Positions 45,562 through 56,627 of a stretch of DNA of 64,000 bases are shown here, piece by piece. The stretch covers positions 1,116,001-1,180,000 of the forward strand of contig NZ_JAJEJR010000002.1 of the NCBI RefSeq assembly GCF_021390595.1, given 5' to 3'. Within the stretch, counting starts at the first letter, position 1. Each line of letters starts with the position of its first letter. The notes below the pieces were generated by a model. It had not been told where the DNA came from, searched no databases, and saw only the letters and a program-made list of their open reading frames with translations. The stretch comes from Paraburkholderia sp. HP33-1. Its GTDB lineage: Bacteria; Pseudomonadota; Gammaproteobacteria; Burkholderiales; Burkholderiaceae. Made by a program: the position numbers and the translations under genes.

Positions 45562-46821
45562 TCAGGCGGCCGGCGCGATGTGATGACGGATGATGCCGCG
45601 AATCAGCGCGGCGTCCTCGGGGCTCACCTTCGCGTAGATCGCCGGTCCCGCCGCGCGTTCGGGGTCGCCCGTGCGCAGCATCAGCTCGGCCCAGTCGAGC
45701 AGACGGCGCGTCGAGAAAGCGCTCGACAGGTCCTCGCGCGCGAACGCGGCGCGGCAGTCGGCGGCGATCGCCGCGAGCGTGGTGGCGAGCGGGCGTGTCA
45801 TATGCGGCGCGAGCGTGCGGATCAGCACATCGGTTTCTTCGGTGGGCAACAGATAGTCGAGCAGATACACGCGCCAGCGATCAAGAAACGCCTCGTTCAT
45901 CAGATTCGCGCCCTGATACAGATGACGAAACTGGCTCATCGCGCCGACCGCGTTGGCGGTCGCGAACAGCCGGAACGCCGGATGCGGCGCGACGATCTCG
46001 TTGCCTTTCTCCTTCAACACCAGACGGCCCTGCGGCTCGAGCACGGCGGTCAATGCGGCAAGAATCGACGGTTCGGCGAAATCGATTTCATCGACGATCA
46101 GCCACAAGCCTTCGCGCATCGCCGTCGGCAGCACGCCATCGACCCACAATGTCTCGCCGCCCTTAACGGTCCAGAAGCCGACGAAATCGCCCACCGTGGT
46201 CTGGCCGTTCATGTTCGAGCGCAATACACCATGTTGCGAGCGCGCGGCAACCTGTTCGATCAGACTCGTCTTGCCGGCGCCCGTGTGACCGATCAACATC
46301 ACGCGGCGATTCTCGACGATGTCCGTGACGATATCGTTGAAGCGCGCCGGGAACAGATACGCGGGATTCACGCGCGGCACGAGCGGATGCGCGGCGCCGC
46401 AACGGACGTCGACATTGCCGATGCGTACGCTGTCCGTCGTAGCATCGTGCGGTGCATGGCCAGCGGCATCGCGCAGCTTCGCCGCGAGCATGCGCGCCGA
46501 CGCCCGCTGCAGCTCCGGCATGAACGCGATGCGCGTGGGCGCAGCGGTCTCGCCGGCAGCGTTGCGTTCGATCGCGAAGCCCTCGCGACGCCACTTCTTC
46601 AGCTTCGCGCGCAGATTCTCCTCATCGACGACCAGATCGATATCCACCGTGCCCGCGCCCTTCTCATGATCGTCGGCGCCATGTTCGAGGCGATAGGTTT
46701 CGGGCCGGTCGCCGACACTCACGCGCCACCATTCGGCGCCGTCCTGTGTCGCGCGCCGATAGAGGCCGAGATTGTCATCCTTGTTTCCGTCTTCGGGTTC
46801 GATCAGGTCGGGCGTGCTCAT
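45562..46821 (-). CDS. CobS-like MoxR-type AAA ATPase
   Basis: This is 419 residues. An unusual N-terminal region of about 135 residues precedes the AAA core. Walker A GHTGAGKT lies at 178-185; Walker B is LWLIVDEIDFAEPS; sensor 1 is RLFATANAVG. The pre-sensor HPAFRLFATAN and MNEAFLDRWRVYLLDYL are close to CobS. With the VWA protein downstream it forms an ATPase-VWA pair, like chelatase motors that remodel a large subunit (CobN, not in view). The longer N-terminus is not usual for CobS, which is about 330 residues. It diverges from the porin gene. Confidence 0.78.
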   Translation of the reverse strand: MSTPDLIEPEDGNKDDNLGLYRRATQDGAEWWRVSVGDRPETYRLEHGADDHEKGAGTVDIDLVVDEENLRAKLKKWRREGFAIERNAAGETAAPTRIAFMPELQRASARMLAAKLRDAAGHAPHDATTDSVRIGNVDVRCGAAHPLVPRVNPAYLFPARFNDIVTDIVENRRVMLIGHTGAGKTSLIEQVAARSQHGVLRSNMNGQTTVGDFVGFWTVKGGETLWVDGVLPTAMREGLWLIVDEIDFAEPSILAALTAVLEPQGRLVLKEKGNEIVAPHPAFRLFATANAVGAMSQFRHLYQGANLMNEAFLDRWRVYLLDYLLPTEETDVLIRTLAPHMTRPLATTLAAIAADCRAAFAREDLSSAFSTRRLLDWAELMLRTGDPERAAGPAIYAKVSPEDAALIRGIIRHHIAPAA

Positions 46822-46948
46822 GGCAAAGAAGAGAAATGTCGAATCGGCGGATGCGTTTCGATTTGGCTGAAACCGGATTGCCGACTATCTTATCTTGGGC
46901 AGCTTTCGATCTTCCATGTATCGCGACCGACGGACCTACGACACAGAG

Positions 46949-48070
46949 ATGAAAGCATCGGCAAAAGCACGCGCGGCGCTCGCCCTGACGGGCGCAATAG
47001 CAGCAGTTTCGAGCGCTCACGCGCAGACCAGCGTGACCATGTACGGCCGGCTCGACGGTGGCCTCGAATATCTGAATCACATCGACAACGGCGAGGGCGG
47101 TAGTTCGAGCCGTTGGCGCGCCGAAGGCGGCAACTGGGGCACCAGCATGTTCGGCCTCAAAGGCAGCGAGGATCTCGGCGGCGGACTCAATGCGATCTTC
47201 AACCTCGAAACCGGTTTGCAGATCATGGACGGCACGACGAGCGGCGGACGTTTATGGTCGCGGCGCGCGTTCGTCGGTTTGCGCAGTCAGCAGTGGGGCA
47301 CATTGCAGGCCGGGCGCAATCTGTTTATCGATAGCGATGGCGTGTGGGAATTCGATCCGTTCGTGCAGCAGGCGTTTGCGTCGGCGTCGCTCGTGCGTGG
47401 GCGTAACTGGCAGCAGACGAGCAACAACGTCGAATACCATAGCCCGGTGTTCGCGGGCTTCGACATCCAGGGGCAATACGCGTTCGGCAATCAGGCGGGG
47501 GCGTTCAACAGCGGTGCGCCGGGTGAGTTCGGCCGCTCGGACGGCATCATGCTCAGCTATCATTCGCCGCTCTTCGACATGCGCGGCATCTACGACGAGC
47601 TACGCGACAACAACGGCCGCTTCAGCAATATCTTCCAGGCGTCGCGCGAATATTTCGTGGGCGCGAATCTGCGTGTGCACGAATTCAAGGTGCAGGGCGC
47701 GTACACGCATTACTCGGCGCCCGATTCGCCGGCCGGTGTCGCCGATACTGCCGATCACTATTGGCTCGGCGTCACGTACGGCCCGCAATCGCGCTGGGCA
47801 GTGACTGCGGGCGGCTACTACATTCACGTCGGCGAAGGAACCGGCGACGCCGCGCACGACCCGTCCGGTCACGCGATGATGTACGTGCTCGGCACGACCT
47901 ACAACCTGTCGAAGCGCACCTTCCTGTACGGCACGCTCGGCTACGTGCGCAACGGCAGCAACTCGAACTTCTCACTCGAGGCCGCGCCGCGCGATTCGAC
48001 GAGCAGTACCAATCCCCTGGTTGGCCAATCGCAGACTGGCGCTTATGTCGGGATGATGCATCAGTTCTGA
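46949..48070 (+). CDS. Gram-negative trimeric porin (OmpC-like)
   Basis: This is 373 residues from ATG 46949. The signal peptide covers residues 1-25 (ending SSAHA). The mature start QTSVTMYGRLDGGLEY is the Burkholderiales general porin signature, and the protein ends in Phe (MMHQF), as outer-membrane barrels do. Internal strands such as FGLKGSEDLGGGLNAIF and SRRAFVGLRSQQWGTLQAGR support a 16-strand barrel. It lets small hydrophilic solutes cross the outer membrane; specificity unknown. It precedes transketolase by 108 bases. Confidence 0.93.
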   Translation: MKASAKARAALALTGAIAAVSSAHAQTSVTMYGRLDGGLEYLNHIDNGEGGSSSRWRAEGGNWGTSMFGLKGSEDLGGGLNAIFNLETGLQIMDGTTSGGRLWSRRAFVGLRSQQWGTLQAGRNLFIDSDGVWEFDPFVQQAFASASLVRGRNWQQTSNNVEYHSPVFAGFDIQGQYAFGNQAGAFNSGAPGEFGRSDGIMLSYHSPLFDMRGIYDELRDNNGRFSNIFQASREYFVGANLRVHEFKVQGAYTHYSAPDSPAGVADTADHYWLGVTYGPQSRWAVTAGGYYIHVGEGTGDAAHDPSGHAMMYVLGTTYNLSKRTFLYGTLGYVRNGSNSNFSLEAAPRDSTSSTNPLVGQSQTGAYVGMMHQF

Positions 48071-48178
48071 CGAGGCGTCGCGTGCAGACTTGCACGGTTA
48101 GGCGCATCATCTGTGGGCTTCGCCGCGATTTCCTGCGCGCGCCGGCCATCTTCCGAATTGCCGAACAAGGAGCGTCCC

Positions 48179-50278
48179 ATGCAAAACGATCCCGCCCTCG
48201 ATCAGTTGTGCATCAACACGATCCGCACGCTGTCGATGGACGCCGTGCAGAAAGCCAATTCCGGCCACCCCGGCACGCCGATGGCGCTCGCGCCGGTCGC
48301 CTATCACCTCTGGCAACACCATCTGCGCTACGACCCCGACGAGCCGCTGTGGCCGAATCGCGACCGCTTCGTGCTGTCGGTCGGGCATGCGTCGATGCTG
48401 CTGTATTCGCTGCTGCATCTGGCCAACGTGAAGGCCATCGACGAACACGGCAAGCCGACCGGCGCGCCCGCCGTATCGCTCGACGACATCGAGCATTTCC
48501 GCCAGATCGACAGCAACACGCCGGGCCACCCCGAGTTCAGGATCACGACCGGCGTCGAAACCACCACGGGACCGCTCGGACAAGGACTCGGCAATAGCGT
48601 CGGCATGGCGATGGCCGCGCGCTGGTACGAGAGCCGCTTTAACCGCGCGGACGCGCCGCTGTTCGACTACCGCGTCTACGCGCTATGCGGCGACGGCGAC
48701 ATGATGGAAGGCATCTCGCACGAAGCGGCCTCGCTTGCGGGTCATTTGAAGCTGTCGAACCTGATCTGGATTTACGACAGCAATCGCGTGACGATCGAAG
48801 GTCATACGGACCTCGCATATAGCGATGATCCCGAGAGCCGCTTTCGCGGCTACAACTGGCACACGCTGCACGTCGACGATGCGAACGACACCGCCGCGCT
48901 CGAAAAGGCACTGGTCGAAGCAAAGAGCGTGACCGACCGGCCGACGCTGATCGTGGTCCATAGCATCATCGGCTGGGGCTCGCCGCACAAGCAGGACAGC
49001 GCGTCCGCGCATGGCGAAGCGCTTGGCGTCGAGGAAGTCGCGCTGACCAAGAAGGTCTACGGTTGGCCCGAGGACAAGTTCTTCTACGTGCCCGACGGCG
49101 TGCATGAACGCTTCGCGCAGGGCATCGGCGCGCGCGGCAAGGCGGCGCGCGAACAATGGCAGGCGAAGCGCGATCGCTATCAGACCCAGTACCCGGAGCT
49201 CGCGCGCGAGTTCGCACAGATCGAAGCGCACGAATTACCGCAGGGTTGGGACAGCGACATCCCGAGCTTCGAGGCGGACGCGAAGGGCATCGCGACGCGC
49301 GAATCGTCGGGCAAAGTGCTCAACGCGATTGCGAAGCGGGTGCCGTGGATGATCGGCGGCGCGGCGGACCTGTCGCCTTCGACGAAAACCAACCTGAAAT
49401 TCGAAGGCGCCGGCAGTTTCGAAGCGGACGACTACGGCGGGCGCAATCTGCACTTCGGGATTCGCGAGCATGGGATGGGCGCGGTGGTCAACGGGCTCGC
49501 GCTGTCGAACCTGCGCGCGTACGGTTCGACGTTCCTGATCTTCAGCGACTACATGAAGCCGCCGATCCGCCTGTCCGCGATCATGGAAGTGCCGGCCATC
49601 TGGGTGTTCTCGCACGATTCGATCGGCCTCGGCGAAGACGGTCCGACGCATCAGCCGATCGAACAACTCGCGTCGTTGCGCGGTGTGCCGGGCCTCACGG
49701 TGCTACGTCCCGGGGACGCGAACGAAGTGACCGAGGCGTGGCGCGTTGCGCTGACGCAGCCGCATCGGCCGGCGTGCATCGTCGTGTCGCGCCAGGCGCT
49801 GCCGACGCTCGACCGCAGCCGTTATGCGCCGGCGAGCGGCGTGAAGCGCGGCGCGTATGTGCTCGCCGATGCGCCCGATGGCCAGAAGCCGCAGGTGATC
49901 CTGATGGCGACCGGCAGCGAGCTGTCGATCTGTGTCGATGTGTACGAGAAGCTGAAGAGCGAGGGCATCGCGGCGCGCGTCGTGTCGATGCCGTCGTGGG
50001 ACATCTTCGAGCGCGAGGACAGCGCGTATCAGGAGTCGGTGCTGCCCGCGGACGTCGAAGCGCGCGTCGCGGTCGAACAGGCTGCGTCGCTTGGTTGGGA
50101 TCGCTATACGGGGCGGCTCGGCGCCCAGGTGGTCATGCGTACGTTCGGCGCGTCGGCGCCGATTGCCGATCTGAAGAAGAAGTTCGGCTTCACGCCGGAG
50201 CGCGTGTATGAAGCGGCGAAGCAGCAGATCGAGCGGGTGAGGGGGAAGGGGGAAGGGGGCTTGAGTCGATGCGCCTGA
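48179..50278 (+). CDS. tkt: Transketolase
   Basis: This is 699 residues from ATG 48179 with AGGAG upstream. Thiamine diphosphate motifs are intact: ANSGHPGTPM, the GDGDMMEG metal-binding box with its conserved Asn about 28 residues later, and the FGIREHGMGA pyrimidine-domain glutamate. Transketolase moves two-carbon units in the pentose phosphate and Calvin-type pathways. In Burkholderia it usually precedes gap; here it is followed by a convergent gene, so this may be one of several copies. A 15-base perfect hairpin follows. Confidence 0.95.
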   Translation: MQNDPALDQLCINTIRTLSMDAVQKANSGHPGTPMALAPVAYHLWQHHLRYDPDEPLWPNRDRFVLSVGHASMLLYSLLHLANVKAIDEHGKPTGAPAVSLDDIEHFRQIDSNTPGHPEFRITTGVETTTGPLGQGLGNSVGMAMAARWYESRFNRADAPLFDYRVYALCGDGDMMEGISHEAASLAGHLKLSNLIWIYDSNRVTIEGHTDLAYSDDPESRFRGYNWHTLHVDDANDTAALEKALVEAKSVTDRPTLIVVHSIIGWGSPHKQDSASAHGEALGVEEVALTKKVYGWPEDKFFYVPDGVHERFAQGIGARGKAAREQWQAKRDRYQTQYPELAREFAQIEAHELPQGWDSDIPSFEADAKGIATRESSGKVLNAIAKRVPWMIGGAADLSPSTKTNLKFEGAGSFEADDYGGRNLHFGIREHGMGAVVNGLALSNLRAYGSTFLIFSDYMKPPIRLSAIMEVPAIWVFSHDSIGLGEDGPTHQPIEQLASLRGVPGLTVLRPGDANEVTEAWRVALTQPHRPACIVVSRQALPTLDRSRYAPASGVKRGAYVLADAPDGQKPQVILMATGSELSICVDVYEKLKSEGIAARVVSMPSWDIFEREDSAYQESVLPADVEARVAVEQAASLGWDRYTGRLGAQVVMRTFGASAPIADLKKKFGFTPERVYEAAKQQIERVRGKGEGGLSRCA

Positions 50279-50284
50279 GTCTTT

Positions 50285-50323
50285 AGGGTACGCGGCGGGC
50301 TGACCTCGCCCGCCGCGTACCCT
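50285..50323. terminator. Perfect 15-base inverted repeat between convergent genes
   Basis: Arms 50285-50299 and 50309-50323 are exact reverse complements with a 9-base loop. The repeat lies between the transketolase stop and the tautomerase stop, so it can serve both strands. T-runs are absent or short, so it is a hairpin barrier or Rho-dependent type. Confidence 0.65.
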
Positions 50324-50718
50324 TATCGCTCGCCTGGCTCCCATTCAGGGCTGTAACCTCCAAGCGCCGGGTGATACATCTCATCGCCCGAGTGCTGAGT
50401 GAACTCCACGTTGAGCCGGTCCTCGCGCAAGCCCAGAATCTCAACGCTGAGCGCGCAGAGGGCTTTGGCCAATTCCATGCGTAACTCCGGCGGTCGCCCT
50501 CTGCGGATATCCAGCATCATCAACGCAACCGGCACCGGTTCCCCGTCCTCTTCCGTAATGCGCCAGACGCTACCTGGACCGAGTTCGCGTATGGCGACGG
50601 TGATTCGCCTGACATCGACTGACATCATTCGGGCATAGGTCTCGCACAACTTCGCTGCAAGCAGTCTCTTACTCTCCACGGAGTAGTGATCGTTTACATC
50701 AAGCTGTAGATAAGGCAT
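50323..50718 (-). CDS. Tautomerase-superfamily protein
   Basis: This is 131 residues from the ATG at 50718, with GGAG 9 bases upstream. It begins Met-Pro (MPYLQLDVND), exposing the catalytic N-terminal proline of 4-oxalocrotonate-tautomerase-like enzymes. Two related beta-alpha-beta halves are seen (about 1-60 and 65-120). That is longer than the 62-residue 4-OT and closer to MSAD or cis-CaaD relatives. Substrate unknown. The longer frame to 50751 would hide the proline and is rejected. Confidence 0.8.
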   Translation of the reverse strand: MPYLQLDVNDHYSVESKRLLAAKLCETYARMMSVDVRRITVAIRELGPGSVWRITEEDGEPVPVALMMLDIRRGRPPELRMELAKALCALSVEILGLREDRLNVEFTQHSGDEMYHPALGGYSPEWEPGER

Positions 50719-50781
50719 GGCGTCGATCTCCGAGGAAAGTGATTCGCACACGCCAAGTGTATGCCGCGCTTTGATGGAGGG

Positions 50782-51885
50782 CTATGAAGCTTCGCCGTCG
50801 ATCCCGTTTTGCGCGTTGTCCTCGCTGCCTTGTTCAAGCGTGCTGCGATACGCACGCGATTGCATCTCCGCGAGGCGGCTCAGCGTACGCGACAGATCGT
50901 GCGCGCCTTCGAGGCCGATCAACGCGGTCTCGATCGGCTGATCGGATGCGATGAACAGGGCTCGCTTGCGATCGTAGAAGATGTCGATCAGCCAGACGAG
51001 GCGCTGCAGCGTATGCGACTGCCGCAGCGCTTCCGTATGCAGTCGATCGACGATCAAGCCTTGCCATTGCTCGGCGAGATCGAGGTAATCGAGGTGCGAG
51101 CGGCTTGCGACGCACAGCTGCTCGAAGTCCGCCCACAGCAGCGCGTGGCCGGCCGCGCGTGCTTCGAGCGGGCGGCCGGCCGCGCTCAGTTTGACCGGCG
51201 CGAGGCTCGCGTCGCGTTCATGGCTCGTGAAGATGTCGCGCAACGCCGCCTGGCTCGACGCATCGAGCGGCGCGAAAAAGCGCGGCACCTCGGCCGCCTC
51301 GCCGCCAAAGCGGTAATCACGCACGCCGTCGAAATGGATCACCGTGAAGCAGCGTTTGATCTGCGCGATGGTCGGCACAAAACGTTCGTGAAACTCGGGG
51401 TCGGGCAGCAGATCGTCCGGGGCGTAGTTCGAGGTCAGCACGATGCGCGTGCCGAGGTTGATCGCGGTGTCGAGAAAGCGGCCCATCAGGAACGCGTCGG
51501 CGATATCGTGCACGTGGAATTCGTCGAAACACAACAGCTCGATACCGTCGAGCCATTGCCGCGATACGTCGCCGAGCCGGTCGTCGCCAGGCGGCGCCTG
51601 GACGAGCCGGCGGTTCATCTCGCGCAGGAATTCATGGAAATGCAGGCGCCGTTTGCGGCATGGCGCGAGTTCGAACATCGTATCGACGACGAGACTCTTG
51701 CCGCGCCCCGGCAGTCCGTGACAATAGACGCCTTGCGGCGCGAACGCGGCGGTGGACCATGCATGCCGCGCGCGCTGCTGCCCGGCGAGCAACGTGGCGA
51801 GTGCGCTGATGGCCTCGCGCTGGCGCGCATCGGGGGTGATGCCGCGCGCGGTCAGGGCGCGCGCGATGCGGGTTTCGTCAAGCAT
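50782..51885 (-). CDS. zapE: ZapE/AFG1-like cell division ATPase
   Basis: This is 367 residues. Walker A GLPGRGKSL lies near residue 58 and Walker B LLCFDEFHVHD near 117; sensor-like VLTSNYAPDDL and the AFG1 RFVPTIAQIKRCFTVIHFDG segment follow. The C-terminal FEQLCVASRSHLDYLDLA is family-typical. ZapE associates with FtsZ and is an AAA ATPase. In many betaproteobacteria zapE lies downstream of odhL/sucAB; here it is alone. No good ribosome site is seen before the ATG. Confidence 0.9.
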   Translation of the reverse strand: MLDETRIARALTARGITPDARQREAISALATLLAGQQRARHAWSTAAFAPQGVYCHGLPGRGKSLVVDTMFELAPCRKRRLHFHEFLREMNRRLVQAPPGDDRLGDVSRQWLDGIELLCFDEFHVHDIADAFLMGRFLDTAINLGTRIVLTSNYAPDDLLPDPEFHERFVPTIAQIKRCFTVIHFDGVRDYRFGGEAAEVPRFFAPLDASSQAALRDIFTSHERDASLAPVKLSAAGRPLEARAAGHALLWADFEQLCVASRSHLDYLDLAEQWQGLIVDRLHTEALRQSHTLQRLVWLIDIFYDRKRALFIASDQPIETALIGLEGAHDLSRTLSRLAEMQSRAYRSTLEQGSEDNAQNGIDGEAS

Positions 51886-52061
51886 GGGCGAGAGCGTCCA
51901 TGCTTGACGGCGCGAATGATGTGACTGACGCGAATGGCACAGCGTGGGCTGCCGGGGAAACGGCGAAGACGTGTATGAGCATGAAATAGCGGCCGGCGTG
52001 ATGACGTGATGGCCTGTAGCGAATCAGGCCCAATGAGCGCGTGCACGGAGCGCGCGCTATT

Positions 52062-52964
52062 TTACCCGGTCTCAATCGTCGGCTGCGGCGCGTCGAGTGG
52101 TTCGTGGCCGAAGCGCTCGTATTGCGATATCACCTGCGCGCCGAACAGCAGCAATGTTGCGAGCCATTCGAAGCTCAGCAGGATCACGATCGCCATCGTC
52201 AGCGAGCCATAGACGATGCTGACCTGCGACAGCGTGGCGAAATACCAGACCAGCACGTGCCGCGTGATCTCCCACAACACGCCGGCCACCACGCCACCGA
52301 TCAGCGCGTGTTTGATCGACGGACGCCCGACCGGCATCACGAGATACACCGAGGTCAGCACGAAGATTTCGCCGGTGAGCCCGAACAGATACAGCACGAC
52401 ACGCATGAAGCCCCGCAACGGCACATGCAGGCCGAACAGCCGGAGCCCTTCGGCGCCGATCGTATCGAGCGCGCTCGACACGATCGTGACGATCAGCAGG
52501 CCGAGGCCGAGAAACAGGATATAGCAGTAGGGCAGCAGCGCCGAGATCAGGAAGTGGCGCCGCTTCACGACGACGCGATGCACGAAGATCAGCGACATCG
52601 CGTTTTCGAGCACGGTAAACGCGAGCGAACTGAAGAAGATCATCGTCAGCAACAGCACCCAGCTGATCACCGCGCGATGCTCGAGGAAGTTCGACAGCTC
52701 GCGCACGAGCGCGGCCGATTGCCCAGGCACGAGCCAGCGCAGCAGATGCGTGAGTGCATCGAGCACGAGCTGCTGTGGCACCACGCGCGATAGCACGATC
52801 ACGATCAGGATCAGCAGCGGCACCATTGACAGCAACGCGTAGTACGCAACCGCGCCCGCGAGCAGCAGCCCCTGGTTGGCGCGAAACGCCTTCAGCGTTT
52901 GCAATAGGAAGCGGCCGGGATGTTTGACGATATACAGCGCATGCTGGTCGAGCAGGATCTGCAT
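52062..52964 (-). CDS. YihY/BrkB-family inner-membrane protein
   Basis: This is 300 residues from ATG 52964 with GAGG upstream; the longer frame has no conserved look. Six membrane helices are visible, with the family motif LLLAGAVAYYALLSMVPLL near residue 30 and the late GVVAGVLWEITRHVLVWYF. The YihY/BrkB family (once called ribonuclease BN) has no proven biochemical role. It is oriented away from the receiver-domain gene. Confidence 0.9.
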   Translation of the reverse strand: MQILLDQHALYIVKHPGRFLLQTLKAFRANQGLLLAGAVAYYALLSMVPLLILIVIVLSRVVPQQLVLDALTHLLRWLVPGQSAALVRELSNFLEHRAVISWVLLLTMIFFSSLAFTVLENAMSLIFVHRVVVKRRHFLISALLPYCYILFLGLGLLIVTIVSSALDTIGAEGLRLFGLHVPLRGFMRVVLYLFGLTGEIFVLTSVYLVMPVGRPSIKHALIGGVVAGVLWEITRHVLVWYFATLSQVSIVYGSLTMAIVILLSFEWLATLLLFGAQVISQYERFGHEPLDAPQPTIETG

Positions 52965-53656
52965 GAGGCCTCGCGATGCGCGCCGGGCATGCCGGATGGC
53001 AGCGGCTCTCGACACGCCTGTGTGCTTTATATACCGTAAGCAGAAATGGGGCCATCCGTAGCGCGGCATGCAGTTTGCTTTTGCCGTGTTCGGAAGATCG
53101 CGTTTTATTCCTAAGGACAGCCGATGGATCAGTCGTCATGTCAGAGCAACACCGCGCCGCAATCCAACGACCGGGTTGCTGAACGGCTTCATCGGCGATC
53201 GTGCGGGATAACCCGCAGAGCGCAAACCCCTAACGTGTCGAGCATTTCTTTATCGGCATCGTCGCTTATTCTTTGGTTATGACCGCGTCATCGATTTGCG
53301 CCATGAAGAGCGCTAGCGGCATGCATTGCGTGGCTATCCCAATCCGTTGAAATACCGATATCGTGGGACGCCCCTGAGCGAGGCGGACTGCACAAGGACA
53401 GAGCGTTAATCGATGTTGCGCAGTGCGCGCATCGCGAGCGCCGTCGTTCAAACGCCGTGAAGAATGGGTCCACCAAATTGCGCATTCCAGGTCGTTGCAA
53501 CACTGGAATGCGAGACGACGCGCGCCCGCCGTGGCATCGTGCGGGCGAAGTCGGAATAGCAAAAACCTGGCCACAGTCTGGGACATGCAATGGGGATCGA
53601 ATCTTGCGCGCGTGGCGCGGGATGCCCTTCAGGGCGAATGGAAAAGGGCGAGAAAA
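52965..53656. other. Long intergenic region, no gene recognised
   Basis: This is about 690 bases. A small hairpin TGCGGG-ATAA-CCCGCA lies near 53197-53212 without a T-run. Frames on both strands look random in composition. The GC-poor part around 53230-53290 might hold a promoter for the receiver gene. Nothing is firmly identified. Confidence 0.45.
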
Positions 53657-54118
53657 GTGACTGTGTTCAACGACAACGTGGACAGCAGCGACGACGTGCT
53701 CGTATGGCGACCGATCCGCTATGCGATGGCCGCGCATCGTCGCGTGCTCGTGGTCGACGACTACCGCGAAGCCGCCGACGCGCTGCAAATGCTACTGGTC
53801 GCGGACGGCTTCGATTGCCGCGCGCTCGACGATCCGTTCGCCGTGTGCGAGACCGCGCGCGAATGGCAGCCGTTCGCGGTGGTGCTCGACATCAAGATGC
53901 CCGGACTCGACGGGCTCGAACTGGCGCGCCGTCTGCGCGCGCATCCGCAAACTTCCCACATGCTCCTCGTGGCGTGCACCGCGTTTGCGTCGCGTGAGGA
54001 CCGCGCGCTCGCGAAGGCCGCCGGCTTCGACGCGCATTGCGCGAAGCCGTTGACGCCCGAGCGTCTATTGCGCGTGCTCGAATCGGCGGCGGCATTGCCT
54101 GCGGCGACGCCGTCTTGA
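53657..54118 (+). CDS. Single-domain response regulator (receiver only)
   Basis: This is 153 residues from GTG 53657 (AGGGCGAG upstream); ATG 53585 or 53726 are alternatives. The CheY-like receiver starts RVLVVDDYREAADAL, has the phospho-acceptor Asp in VVLDIKMPGLDGLEL, the Thr/Ser in LVACTAF and the Lys in CAKPLTPE. No DNA-binding output domain follows. It likely relays phosphate or binds a partner. No kinase is adjacent; the hybrid kinase 4 kb downstream is on the same strand but need not be the partner. Confidence 0.82.
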   Translation: MTVFNDNVDSSDDVLVWRPIRYAMAAHRRVLVVDDYREAADALQMLLVADGFDCRALDDPFAVCETAREWQPFAVVLDIKMPGLDGLELARRLRAHPQTSHMLLVACTAFASREDRALAKAAGFDAHCAKPLTPERLLRVLESAAALPAATPS

Positions 54119-54329
54119 GAAAGTGCGGCTGACACAGCGCGATCAACTGAATCACGTGGTTAGCGAAAACTGAGGAAAGAAAGGTGCGCAGTGTCAGGCC
54201 CGCAAGTTGCTGGCAGACCCAGCCTGCCTGCTTCGCGCACTGTGCAATGGCCGGCGCCCGCGCTGCGAATCCCTACACTCGGATAACGTGCAGCAGGAAC
54301 ACGTGGAAAGGCACTTGAAAAAAAAGCAC

Positions 54330-56597
<2,268 letters not shown>

Positions 56598-56627
56598 GCG
56601 ACACCGAGCGAATGCTCTTGCAGCGGG

